The position numbers were made by a program, and so were the translations under genes. Below are positions 22,426 through 32,368 of a stretch of 64,000 bases of DNA, piece by piece. The notes under the pieces were generated by a model, which did no database searches, was not told the origin of the DNA, and saw only the letters and a list, made by a program, of their open reading frames with translations. How positions within the stretch are numbered: the stretch's first letter is position 1; the number at the start of each line of letters is the position of its first letter. Source of the stretch: Pieris napi. Taxonomy: Eukaryota; Arthropoda; Insecta; Lepidoptera; Pieridae. The stretch is taken from contig NC_062250.1 of assembly GCF_905475465.1 (NCBI RefSeq), positions 8,640,501-8,704,500 on the forward strand. The letters are read 5' to 3'.

Positions 22426-22769
22426 GTACTTAGATCTTGTCAAAATCTATGTTTCAACTATGAATTACGCTATAATTTCTTAATGATTAGAATAACCATT
22501 ATACTCTGCTATATACGCAATATAGTCTAGATACATAACCATTAATCATTTATAACAATGGAGGTATTAAAGACAATATTTGAGGCATAAAATGTAATCT
22601 AGATGTAATGGAATCTGGCGAGGGTCATAGTTCACTATGGCCAAACAGTTGTCAAATGTGACATTTGACACCAGCCAGGTTTAATATGACATTGACAACT
22701 TCTTATCAATTAATTAATAACAAAAAAACAATAACTAACCTTAAAATTTAATAACTAAAATATATTCCC
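22426..22769. other. Spacer with a 19-bp palindrome
   Basis: Contains GTCAAATGTGACATTTGAC at 22651-22669. Otherwise unannotated. Confidence 0.35.
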
Positions 22770-23010
22770 TTTAGGTAAGGTTCCGAAAATACTGGCAGCG
22801 CTCCCCCTTTGAATTGTTAGACTAAATCTTTGTCCGAGGTAGCTGCCAGCTCTTCGGTCTCCTGTGATGTTGACTAACCTTTTTGCTATTTCCTTAAAAG
22901 CCTTATAGCGCTAGGACCCCTCGGACCAAGGGTCTCGACACTGATTGGGACAAAATCATTATCGGAGCCTAGACCCCTGTACTTATGTTGTTAGTTCCAT
23001 CATCCATGGA
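22770..23010 (-). pseudogene. Unnamed mobile-element protein C-terminus
   Basis: The minus strand reads FVPISVETLGPRGPSA, then with a one-base shift FKEIAKRLVNITGD, RRAGSYLGQRFSLTIQRGSA and ASIFGTLPKG. The order of blocks is the same as in the copy at 14288. It sits just downstream of the full-length LINE on the same strand, but belongs to a different protein family. Confidence 0.6.
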
Positions 23011-23146
23011 ATCAAACTCGTACCGTCCGGTCTCTTGCTATCTTCTATTTAAGATCATTATTCATACGTGGACGTTGTTTTTGCATTAAGAATATAAAGT
23101 ATTATTTTGACTCCTCTGTAACTACTTTTTTTTTTTTTTTTTTTTT

Positions 23147-26100
23147 TTATGTAATAGGAGGCAAACGGGCAGGAGGCTCACCTGATGTTAAGTGATACCG
23201 CCGCCCATGGACACTCACAATGCCAGAAGGCTCGCAAGTGCGTTGCCGGCCTTTCAGGAATTGGTACGCTCTTTTCTTGAAGGACCCTAAGTCGAATTGG
23301 TTCGGAAATACTTCTGTGGGCAGCTGGTTCCACATAGTGGTGGTGCGCGGCAAAAACTGCCTTAGAAAACGCTCTGTTGTGGAACGACGGACGTCGAGGT
23401 GATACGGATGGTATTTTGTATTTTGCCTTGACGTCCGATGATGAAACTCAGCTGCAGGTATTAGACCGAACAACTCCTCTGAACACTCTCCATGGTAAAT
23501 GCGGTAGAATATGCAGAGAGATCCCACGTCTCTACGCAACGCCAAGGGATCAAGCCGCACTGAAAGTGACTGGTCGTCGACGATTCGAACCGCTCTTCGT
23601 TGAATACGGTCAAGTGGAAGGAGCTGGTACTGGGGAGCTCCCGCCCAGAGGTGAGAGCAGTACTCCATATGGGGCCGAATTTGAGCTTTATATAGTTGCA
23701 AGCGGTGGCCCGGAGTGAAGTACCGTCTCGCCTTGCTGAGCACACCAAGCTTTTTGGAGGCTAATTTAGCCTTTCCTTCCAGATGACCGCGAAACTGAAC
23801 GTTATTCGATATGTCAACGCCCAGTATTCCGATGCTAGCTGAGGCTTTAAGGAGAGTGTCTTCAAAGAGGGGAGTAGCGACAAAGGGAGTTTTTTTAGCG
23901 GAAAACGCGCATACTTGTGTCTTCTTGGGGTTAAATTGGACTAGATTTAGTCTACCCCAGTCCGAGACTCCACGTAGAAGAGTTTCGACTTCAGACACAA
24001 GTTTGTTCCGGTACTCATCGACAACAGCCCGAGAAATACCTGCCCGGCCAGTGTAAAAAGTATCCCCAGTGCTGTCGTCCGCATAGCAATGAATGTTGCT
24101 AAGCTGCAACATATCATTGATATGCAGAATAAACAGGGTCGGGGATAGGACACAGCCTTGTGGGACACCAGCATTCACAGGTTTCAGGTCGGAGCATGCT
24201 CCGTCGATGACGACTTTGATGCTCCGATCAGCGAGAAAGCTGGAAATCCAGTTGCATAATTTCTCAGGGAGCCCGTAGGCTGGAAGCTTCGAGAGCAGTG
24301 CTCTGTGCCACACCCGATCGAAGGCTTTCGCTATGTCCAAACTTACCGCCAGCGCCTCCCCCTTGGACTCAATTGCCTCTGCCCACCTATGTGTAAGGTA
24401 TACAAGGAGGTCACCAGCTGAGCGACCACGACGAAAGCCGTACTGAGAATCGCTAATCAGCTGGTGGCCCTCTAGATACCTCAGGAGCTGGCTGTTAATA
24501 ATGGTTTCCATTATTTTGGAGAACAAGGAGGTTATAGCTATTGGGCGATAGTTGGACGGGTCAGAGCGATCGCCTTTTTTAGGGATCGGATGTATCGAAG
24601 CGATCTTCCAGCACTTCGGAACAGTGCCGAGCGTGTAAAGGTACCGGAAAAGGCGCGTTAGGACCGGAGCCAACTCAGGAGCACAAGTACGCAGCACAAT
24701 TGGAGGGATGCCATCGGGTCCGCTCGACTTATGGATGTCCAAGGAAGACAAAGCTTTACGGATAGCACGTTGCCGGAATATAACTTCGGGCATCGTAGTA
24801 TCACACCGCAATAATGTCGGTGGTTCCTTCCCTTGATCATCCAAAGTGGAGTTCGACGCAAAGAGACAGCCTAGAAGATCGGCCTTCTCTTTCGCGGTAT
24901 GGGCCAGTGAGTCATCCTCCCTATGCAGTGGTGGAATTGAGGGCAGACAGAAATTCCCTTGGACAGCTTTGGCAAGAGACCAGAAGGCTCGAGTTCCCGA
25001 AGGGAGGTGGGCCAATTTCTCACCAAATCTGGCAATGTGCTCTGACTTTGCTTTAGCGATTTCTCGCTTGAAGGACCTGGAGGCTGAATTGTATGCTTTT
25101 TTACGTTCGCCGATAGTCACATCACAGGATGTCACCGCTTCTGCCCAGGCTTTAAAGCATTCACGCTTACGGCGCAAAGCCGCTTTGCAAGAACGCCTAA
25201 ACCAAGGCTGGGACTTGCCACCGACCGGCACCGCAGAGAATGGAATAAAGAGTTCCATACCCTGCAGGACCACCTCGGCGACAGAGTCAGCGACGGCATC
25301 TGGAGTACTCGACGAAAAGCAAATGGGCCCCCAAGGGTAGGACGCAAAAAAAGAGCGCATCCCATCCCAATCTGCTGACTTATAGTGCCACACGCGGCGA
25401 CAGCCAGTGAAGCTAGGCCGAAGAGGGCGCGTGAACGGCACAATGCTCCGGACCACACAATGATCTGATGAACCCAATGGCGGTTCAACAGAGACTTGGT
25501 AGTTCTCCGGATGTGAAGTCAGCAGAAGGTCCAACAAAGAGGGTTTATGACCATCCACATCTGGTATTCGCGTAATCGCAGGGACCATTTGCGTCAAGTC
25601 GTAAGCCAAAGCAAAGTCGTGAAAGGATCTTCCCGCATAATCGGTGGTTTCTGAGCCGAGCCAATCGGCATGGTGGGCGTTAAAATCGCCAAGTATCACG
25701 ATTTCAGCGGTAGGAACCCTTTCGAGCAGGGAATCTGTAGCCATTTGGATGTGCTCAATGAGTCGGTCAGTTTCGGTATTTCCGCTATGGGACCTATACA
25801 GGCATGCGTAGAATCGCGGATTGTCATCGCAGTCTACGCGCAGCCAGAGGTTAGATAGGTCCCTTCCTTCAAGCGTCCCGAGGCGACGAGAACAGATATC
25901 CTCTCTGACGTACACGCAAACTCCCGCCCGCGGCACAAATGAATGTTCCAATTTGTACCCCGGGTAGGAGAGGTAGGAAGTATCAGCCGGGGGGGATATC
26001 TGAGTCTCGGTAAGAAAGAGCAAGGCCGGCTTCGCAGTCTCTAAGTGGTAGTGGACAGCGTTGATGTTGGAATTGAGCCCCCTAACATTTGTGAAGTCCA

Positions 26101-26326
26101 CGGCGAGTGTGGACGGGGGTGCCTTTGTTAAATTGCTCCGTTTGCCCCGAGAACGATTAATGTTTTTACCGAGCGCAGAATTGCCCCCCCCAGAATACGA
26201 AGGGCAGCCTGTGCGTCCACCACCGGGCGCAGAGTGTCCCGGTGTTGGACGCCCAGAGGGGGATTCTCCACCGCGAGCGCGTGTGGTACCCCCCTGGGGT
26301 AGATTCTCTTTTTTCTGCACCTTCAT
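23147..26326 (-). CDS. APE endonuclease / reverse transcriptase of a non-LTR retrotransposon
   Basis: A 1,059-residue ORF without stops or frameshifts. Residues 1-70 are basic and G/P-rich. An apurinic-type endonuclease follows: catalytic E in LFLTETQ (about 107), GDFNAHHADW (213-222) and SSDH (286-289). The reverse transcriptase spans about 515-800: SSGPDGIPP (534-542), PIPKKGD, NYRPIAITS, SLDIAKAFD (662-670), VPQGCVLSP (721-729) and the active-site YADD (748-751). The C-terminal region has RPHMEYCSHLWAGAPQ and IQRRAVRIVD. The start at 26326 is favoured because an in-frame TGA lies two codons upstream. The protein nicks target DNA and copies the element RNA in cis. All visible catalytic residues are intact, so the copy may be active. 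Clade (CR1 versus Jockey) is inferred, not proven. Confidence 0.93.
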   Translation of the reverse strand: MKVQKKENLPQGGTTRARGGESPSGRPTPGHSAPGGGRTGCPSYSGGGNSALGKNINRSRGKRSNLTKAPPSTLAVDFTNVRGLNSNINAVHYHLETAKPALLFLTETQISPPADTSYLSYPGYKLEHSFVPRAGVCVYVREDICSRRLGTLEGRDLSNLWLRVDCDDNPRFYACLYRSHSGNTETDRLIEHIQMATDSLLERVPTAEIVILGDFNAHHADWLGSETTDYAGRSFHDFALAYDLTQMVPAITRIPDVDGHKPSLLDLLLTSHPENYQVSVEPPLGSSDHCVVRSIVPFTRPLRPSFTGCRRVWHYKSADWDGMRSFFASYPWGPICFSSSTPDAVADSVAEVVLQGMELFIPFSAVPVGGKSQPWFRRSCKAALRRKRECFKAWAEAVTSCDVTIGERKKAYNSASRSFKREIAKAKSEHIARFGEKLAHLPSGTRAFWSLAKAVQGNFCLPSIPPLHREDDSLAHTAKEKADLLGCLFASNSTLDDQGKEPPTLLRCDTTMPEVIFRQRAIRKALSSLDIHKSSGPDGIPPIVLRTCAPELAPVLTRLFRYLYTLGTVPKCWKIASIHPIPKKGDRSDPSNYRPIAITSLFSKIMETIINSQLLRYLEGHQLISDSQYGFRRGRSAGDLLVYLTHRWAEAIESKGEALAVSLDIAKAFDRVWHRALLSKLPAYGLPEKLCNWISSFLADRSIKVVIDGACSDLKPVNAGVPQGCVLSPTLFILHINDMLQLSNIHCYADDSTGDTFYTGRAGISRAVVDEYRNKLVSEVETLLRGVSDWGRLNLVQFNPKKTQVCAFSAKKTPFVATPLFEDTLLKASASIGILGVDISNNVQFRGHLEGKAKLASKKLGVLSKARRYFTPGHRLQLYKAQIRPHMEYCSHLWAGAPQYQLLPLDRIQRRAVRIVDDQSLSVRLDPLALRRDVGSLCIFYRIYHGECSEELFGLIPAAEFHHRTSRQNTKYHPYHLDVRRSTTERFLRQFLPRTTTMWNQLPTEVFPNQFDLGSFKKRAYQFLKGRQRTCEPSGIVSVHGRRYHLTSGEPPARLPPIT

Positions 26327-26531
26327 ATTTCATGGGGGGGGGGGGGGATGGGCTCCGGGAGTCTCTCTCACCGCACGAAACGCGAGTACAATAAGGTGAA
26401 CTTATTGCATCACTTCACGCCGGTTTTCTGAGAGACAGTGGTACTGCCCCGGTCGTGCCTGCCCATTTGGCTGAAGCCCGAAGGCAACAGCATGGCACTC
26501 CCACTAGGAAGGGGTTGACTGATTGCGCTGA

Positions 26532-26560
26532 TGAAATAACCTCTGTCACAGGTTATTTCA
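26532..26560. repeat. 11-bp hairpin in the LINE 5' leader
   Basis: TGAAATAACCT (26532-26542) and its complement (26550-26560) flank a 7-nt loop. In the element RNA this would form a stem upstream of the ORF. It may be a leader structure; no function is shown. Confidence 0.6.
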
Positions 26561-26615
26561 CCAGTGGGCGATGGGGTCGTCACATCCCGACGCCTTGAAA
26601 AGGCGAACTGTTCAG

Positions 26616-26919
26616 CACTCTTTGAAACAATATGTAGATTTTACCGTTGTCTAATTTGTAAAGTATTTCGCGTTTGATGTAGTTTCAAATTTAACAGTCG
26701 AAGCGTGGTTTAATAACTGTATGTTCAGTGCGCTGTAGCATCGTTCTGCAGTCGTAAAGCGTACCTAGTACCTACTGTTTATGTTCCTTTGTCTCGGTCA
26801 CAGAGATTCATTAGAATTTGATTAAATTAATAAAGTGGTGAATTTATCATCGTTTAAAGGTGATAAGAAACTAGGATTTGTTAATGATATTTTAAATATC
26901 CAGTCAATGTATCGGATAA
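26616..26919. other. Spacer
   Basis: No recognised feature. Confidence 0.3.
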
Positions 26920-27182
26920 CATGTAGCTGAGTTTCATCATCGGCCGTCAAAATAAAATACAAAATCCCACCCGTATGTGACGTCTGACGTTCCGTTTTGC
27001 CACGCTCCACCACTATATTATGGAACTAGCTGCCCACGGAAGTATTTCCGAACCGACTTAGGGTCCTTTGAGAAAAGCACGTACCTACTTTTAAAAGGCC
27101 GGTAACGCAATTACGAACTTTCTGGAAGTTTCCATGGGCGGCGGTATGACATAACATCAGGTAAGCTTCCTGCCCGTTATAT
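26920..27182 (+). mobile_element. Degenerate LINE 3' end
   Basis: Retains GCTGAGTTTCATCATCGG, GGAACTAGCTGCCCACGGAA, TTAGGGTCCTTTGAGAAAAG and ATGGGCGGCGGTATGACATA, in the order of the main LINE. Frameshifts and small deletions are frequent. Confidence 0.8.
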
Positions 27183-27295
27183 ATTTAAAAATTAACCACA
27201 AAGCTCTGCACGATACGTTATCTGAAATTCGAGTTTAAGTCAAAGAAAATTATCAGTTATACTGCTGCTATAACTATAAGTAAAAAAAATTATAT

Positions 27296-27440
27296 GTTGT
27301 TCGCCTAGTGCTAGGTGACCATCAAACTAGAGATATTTCTTTGTGTCACATTAATACTTGTTCAAAGGAAAACATCGTTAGGTAACCAGTACTTTTTAAG
27401 ACCCAAAAAGTAACGTATGCCCAAAAAGTTTGAATGATAC
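27296..27440 (+). mobile_element. Very degenerate SINE-1
   Basis: GTTCGCCTAGTGCTAGG, then AGGAAAACATCGTTAGG, then TTTTTAAGACCCAAAAAGT matches the order of SINE-1 blocks. The B box is lost. Confidence 0.4.
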
Positions 27441-27479
27441 ATATATGTAAAAGAGTATTTTATGACTGGCTATCCACTC

Positions 27480-27555
27480 GCACCCTTTGATGTGCAGCGT
27501 CTCGATGGGCTGAGGTTTTAGCATCAAGTGAGCCTCCTACCAGTTCGAAATCTAA
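27480..27555 (+). mobile_element. LINE 3'-end scrap
   Basis: GATGGGCTGAGGTTTTAGC followed by ATCAAGTGAGCCTCCTACCA resembles the terminal GGCGGTATCACTTAACATCA and GGTGAGCCTCCTGCCC blocks of the main LINE. Confidence 0.4.
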
Positions 27556-28359
27556 AGAAGAACGAATTCTAAGCTAAGGCATCTGGGGTCACTCGTTTGA
27601 TGACACTGAGCCGTTAATCTCAGCATGATACTTAGATCTACTCTTAATCTTACCCTTGAGATTTAACTAGACAAGATATCACGCAATGACCACGACACGG
27701 AAGTGATTGCACCAGATGGCTACGGTGAGATCGGCAACTGTTTTGCATCTTTAATTGAACATAGCCAGTGGGCGTGTTATGTCCAGCTATGAATATGCAA
27801 TGCATTTTTGAGATCACCAGATATAACCAGGATTTATAGGATTAGATGTTAGAATAATTGTACGCAATAAAACATATCGACTGGAACTAATTATGGGCTA
27901 TTTGACAGTATGAAAAATGTAGTGTTAATTACCGGTATATTTATAAAACATGGCTCGAAAAGCGTTAAACTCTCGAAAAGAGTTTTTAATATATTAATAA
28001 TTGATAAAAAATATTGATTTTTATACGTTAGTCACGTGAAGGTTAGTCTAAAAGACGACGGCGTAACTACTGTCTGAATGACATTCGCTAAAAACTTGAC
28101 GTTTGTTTAAGTGAAGCCAGCACATTCTAGAGACTGGTGCGACGCCATTTTGCTTAGAGTAGTCTTGGTCTAATTAAATATTTAATTTTAAATTTTAAAG
28201 GTAAAATTGTTAAATATAAAATTGTATACGCTCCATAGTCACTAATCAATCGTGTGAAATGGTTTTTAAAAACATGTCAAATAGCCCATTAAATGATTTA
28301 TCACCAAGTATTAAAGAAAAATGATTTTTCTATGTTTGACTTGACACACAGCGTCGAAT
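27556..28359. other. Unannotated sequence
   Basis: No recognised repeat or coding region. Confidence 0.3.
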
Positions 28360-28470
28360 TTCGTTCACCGTACTAGCGCGTCTTACAAGCGCACACATAC
28401 GAAAGTCCATTGGTGCATAGATGGGGATCGAACCTTAGAGCCTTATGCTGAAGAAAGTGGTGGGCATAAG
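28360..28470 (-). mobile_element. SINE-1 head fragment
   Basis: The minus strand has the GATCCCCATCT and CACCAATGGACTTTCGTATG blocks of the head/body junction, followed by a CGGTGAACGAA block. The 5' head and the 3' body are eroded. Confidence 0.55.
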
Positions 28471-28499
28471 TACACAGGCAATTATAGAGTTAAATGAAC

Positions 28500-28690
28500 C
28501 CCTGGGCGGTTACTTTGTAGCTTTCAATAGTGATACCAACAGCAATCATAGGCAGCACTGGTGACCCGAGAGCTGGTGCTTTCCTCGCTTAACATACAAT
28601 CACAATACAGTATTTTGTGCCTGCATTAAAGGGACCAAACTTGTTATTTTAATGTTTCATTTAGTTTTAATTATTATTTTTATTAACTAA
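28500..28690 (+). pseudogene. Unnamed mobile-element protein C-terminus (decayed)
   Basis: STGDPRAGAFLA is followed by a stop, where the related copy at 21.5 kb reads FLAQR. Downstream TITIQY and LKGPN correspond to IAIQR and GTLPQGPN. Same family as at 14288. Confidence 0.5.
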
Positions 28691-29149
28691 CTTTGATATT
28701 CTATTTAAAGCTATTAATTATTTTATCCTAGTTACCGTTAGGATATAAATAAAGTGAAAAAAGTTTCTAAAGTGAAACCAAGCAGTCTTTTGTTTCTAAC
28801 ATAAAGACTTTACGGAAAGAGATGGTATCTCGCAAAACCGTTAATATTTTAATGAAGCGAACGGATGGAGATCTTAAGTCTTTGTTTGAGTTAGGTCTCT
28901 ATAATTAATCGAGTGACCGCTGCACTCTACCTAACGAACGGGCCGTGGGGATACTCGGGCTAATTTAATATACTCAATTGAAATTAATCGCATTAGACAC
29001 AAATACGTAATGTTTATTTATTGACAAAATTAAAAAAGCAATGAAATATTTCTAGGTTTAATTCGCACAGCTTCGATGGCTGGAAGATTTACAACCCTTA
29101 CTAACACACAACAAAAACACAAACAAAGGTCTATACTCTATAGGTATTT
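28691..29149. other. Spacer
   Basis: No recognised feature. Confidence 0.3.
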
Positions 29150-29337
29150 CCTTGCAAACTGGCAAACTGTGGCATCGACTTCCAGCGGAGGTTTTTCCTG
29201 GGAGATTCGACCTCCAAGCTAAAAAAATGGGTATACTTCTCTCTTAAAGGCCGGTATCGACTAACATGGGTATGCATGGGCTGCGGCAGCTGACTTTTGT
29301 GGCCTCTCGGTAAACTTGTTTGCCCCTCATTAAAAAA
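29150..29337 (+). mobile_element. LINE 3' end, second divergent subfamily
   Basis: Reads LWHRLPAEVFPGRFDLQAKK, then a broken frame, ending GTAAACTTGTTTGCCCCTCA plus an A-run. Same C-terminal architecture as the main LINE (WNQLPTEVFP...), but a different subfamily. Confidence 0.65.
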
Positions 29338-29994
29338 CTACTAGCTATACAACATTTATCAATTAACCATTATGATTCAATGAATATCCTCCCTATAATA
29401 ATAATTACCGTCAGTTTCCCAGTAAGATTACTACCCCTACTTTTTGGTTTGCTAATTTTCCTAAATTCTGATTACCTTGCAAATTAACAATTACTTCAAT
29501 TACTTTGCGGATTTGCTTATTTTAATATTACTTGACTTCAATTGTTATTGCAGCACAGTTGCAATTATAATAATGTCGCGCTGAGCAGCGAACATAATAC
29601 GCAACGAAATTACTAAATATCGCGATAATCCGGCGCCAGATGCCCCCTATCTCCCCTCCTACCGTTTCCACTCGCAACTTGTCTAATTAAACCTCATTGC
29701 ACCACGCTCATTTAAATATTTAATTGCTGCGAGCTAAGTGAATTAAAAACTAGTGTGTTTTAATCCCATTCTCCCGCAGTTGCTCTGAATTGCCACCTTT
29801 TATTGCTCATTCTGAAATTGTAATATAATTTTAGCCGCAATTGAAACTAAACTTTTATGATAATGATTCCTTTACCTTAATTTCTTCGCGATTTAGTCAA
29901 TAGTAAATGTAGATTAAATTTCTATAAAGAATTTCTTTAAATTTTAGATACGGTAAACTTCGTATCATCTACATATATTTGTGTCAAAACTTCA
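29338..29994. other. Unannotated sequence
   Basis: No recognised repeat or coding region. Confidence 0.3.
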
Positions 29995-30250
29995 GACGGC
30001 TCATTGGTCTAGTGGTTAGTACCCCTGACTGCGAATCCATGGGTCCCGGGTTCGATCCCCGGCTGAGACAAGACATCGATGTGATGAGCATTTGGTGTTG
30101 TGCTTAGGTCTTGGGTGTTTAAATATGTATTTACATGTCTATCTATAATATGTATGTATATCCGTTGCCTAGTATACATAACACAAGCTTCACCAGCTTA
30201 GCATGGGACTAGGACAATTGGTGTGAATTGTCCAATCAAAAAAAAAAAAA
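29995..30250 (+). mobile_element. SINE-2 copy
   Basis: Close to the copy at 16561: GGCTCATTGGTCTAGTGGTT head, GGGTTCGATCCCC box B, CAAGCTTCACCAGCTTAGC body block, A-run tail. Confidence 0.88.
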
Positions 30251-31034
30251 ACTTAAACAAGATTTTTAAAACATACCAAAGAAATTGGACCTTATCCTGC
30301 AGTTATGAAACACACACACTCAAACAAGTGAGTCACTTGAAGTGACAATAAAAGGACAAAAGACATCAAAAATTTCCCAACTAAGAAAAGTTTTTATGGG
30401 AAAATTCAATAGTCATTTTTTACTTTACTTTGCTTATTATTATTATTTCCCACCGTTTAAACCTTCCCTGAACTTCCACAAATATTTCAAGATCATAATT
30501 AGCCAAATCGGTCCAGCCATTCTCGAGTTTTAGCAAGACAAACAAACAGCAACTCATTTTTATATAACCTAAAGTACACTGTATGCACACAGTGGCAAAG
30601 TCCTTGCCTCATAAAAGTTCCACTTAACGTTAAGCAGAATAACTTTTCCGCAACATTAACTTTCCTACTTGACAAGTGTTTTCTAAGGCAGTATACACAC
30701 GGAGTTTTATGAACTATCGATGTCTTTGTGAGAGTTGAAGACACAATTCGGTATATCATATCACGAAACTGGTTAGTGGTTATATTAGACTTTAAAAATT
30801 ATATGGTGTGAATTTATCAACAAATACAGATTACGAGAATTCATTCCTACTAATGATTCTTAATTTATAAATATGCATGTTGGATTGTAATTGTATTTTT
30901 TTTTAAACAATAACAGTAACTAGATTAAGCAAATTTGATAAAGTGCAAGAAATAAATCATAATAATTATATTGCCACTTTAATTCCATACTATAAAAATT
31001 ACAATTATGTTACAGTTGGGTGTTAGTGTTCTTA
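30251..31034. other. Unannotated sequence
   Basis: No recognised repeat or coding region. Confidence 0.3.
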
Positions 31035-31230
31035 TTTTAATCTACGTTTGTTATTGTTATTTCCATTACTTCGCCTACTGAACTTTTCTTTTGGATCTGT
31101 TCTTTGCGTCCATTTCTCTCCAGAAACCTTCATGATGTCGTCAGCCCATCGCTTATGTGGTTTTCCTACGTTTCCTGGAGGTCCCCTCCAGCGGGTGGCT
31201 TCGGCGATCCATATTTTGTCTACACCTTGC
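31035..31230 (-). pseudogene. RTE-like LINE C-terminus
   Basis: The minus strand reads TRWRGPPGNVGKPHKRWADD then IMKVSGEKWTQR, continuing open to a stop near 31040. The GRP--RW-DDI...W signature is the RTE-type C-terminus. It is truncated upstream. Confidence 0.65.
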
Positions 31231-31297
31231 GAATAATAAACAAATAAATTGCTATCACTATAGTAGCTTCTTTCCCCGTAACAGTTGCTGTGGTAAA

Positions 31298-31720
31298 TCT
31301 ATATTTATAAAAATGAAACCCGTTTTCCGTTGTCACGACATAACATGAAAACAGCTTGACCGATTTGGCCAATTCTTTTTTATAATATTTTTTGAAGTAC
31401 GAGGATGGTTCTTACGGAGAGAAAAATTAAAAAAAATTGAGTGAAAAAGTCTAAAAACAACACTTTTCTATATTCCCATACAAAATATTCGTAATAATAC
31501 TTAAAAGTCAATTTGAACTTTAATACCATAGCATAAAGTTCAAGTGTTAGTGGAGGGGTTCCGGGAAGGTAAATTTTTATTTTTTGGCATAATGTATTTG
31601 TTGTCTTATCAACTTTCTTTTTTTTATCTTAGCTAGACCGGTGTACCGAATAGCAGAATAAGTATTTAAAAAAATAAAGAATCGACTGTTAGGCGGTACG
31701 ATGTTCGCCAGGCCAGCTAG
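31298..31720 (+). mobile_element. Non-autonomous Helitron
   Basis: A|TCTATATTTATAAAAATG at the start and CGCCAGGCCAGCTAG|T at the end, the A/T target and CTAG terminus expected of Helitrons. The interior contains CGTTTTCCGTTGTCACGACA and ACCGATTTGG blocks. A close relative lies inverted at 34127-34514. No Rep/helicase. Confidence 0.85.
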
Positions 31721-31995
31721 TTATCAATATTTATAGACCGAACTAAACATAAATTCATTCGTAAAGAAATTTTATTTTTTATATATTTATCAACAACTCG
31801 TGTGCACGAGTTTCAACTTTTAAAAATGATCTTGGAGTTCAGAGTATTTTGTTAGACGCTTTGCTTCTGTCATGTAAATGTGCTCTAAGTAGATTTCCTT
31901 GAATACAGCATATTAGAATAATAATAACCTTTCATTTTGAATACTTTAATCACCTAACAAAATTATTCAAATATAATTTAGATGTTTTAATAATG

Positions 31996-32157
31996 TCCAT
32001 ACTAATATGAGGGAAAAGATTTATGTCTGGAACGAATAAACTCAAAATTGATGGAGCGTTTTAAAAAATTATTTCACCATTAGAACGCCACATTATCCCT
32101 GATAATATTTATTTGCCAATTATTGACCAGCAATGTGAAGCTTGGACAGGGTGCTAG
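31996..32157 (+). mobile_element. Short Helitron-like element
   Basis: TCCATACTAATATGAGGG start; TTTCACCATTAGAACGCCAC and ATTATCCCTGATAAT blocks inside; GGGTGCTAG|T end. The base before the start is G rather than A, so one boundary is less certain. Confidence 0.6.
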
Positions 32158-32228
32158 TTATGTAATGATCAACACTAACTTTGCAACAATTAAGACTCAT
32201 ACAGGCTAATTTCTACATTAATGGAATG

Positions 32229-32368
32229 TATATGTCACCGTAAAATTGTAAACACCGTTTGATTGTAATCTATCTCGCGAGATTGTAAACTGTCGAAAGA
32301 TTGTGAACTCACAATCTAGCGAGATAGATTACAATCTAACGGTGTCTACAATTTTACGGTGACATATA
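32229..32368. mobile_element. Foldback MITE (family M4)
   Basis: 58-bp arms (32229-32286 and 32311-32368), near-perfect inverted complements starting TATATGTCACCGTAAAATTG. The TA-rich flanks could hide a TA target duplication of the Tc1/mariner type. No coding capacity. Confidence 0.8.

Larger units (their letters stand above)
23126..26615 (-). mobile_element. Full-length or near-full-length CR1/Jockey-like LINE
   Basis: The element runs from a ~290-bp 5' leader (about 26327-26615) through one long ORF to a 23-nt poly(A) (T-run 23126-23148). There is almost no 3' untranslated region. The 5' limit is approximate because no target duplication was found. No ORF1/gag-like frame is present upstream, so the copy is either 5'-truncated or of a one-ORF type. 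Nine or more truncated relatives lie in the window. Confidence 0.9.

Noticed and set aside
23220..26399. Multiple open frames on both strands inside the LINE
   Set aside because: They lie opposite or out of frame with the intact 1,059-codon ORF and repeat in every LINE copy. They are shadows of the GC-richer coding strand.
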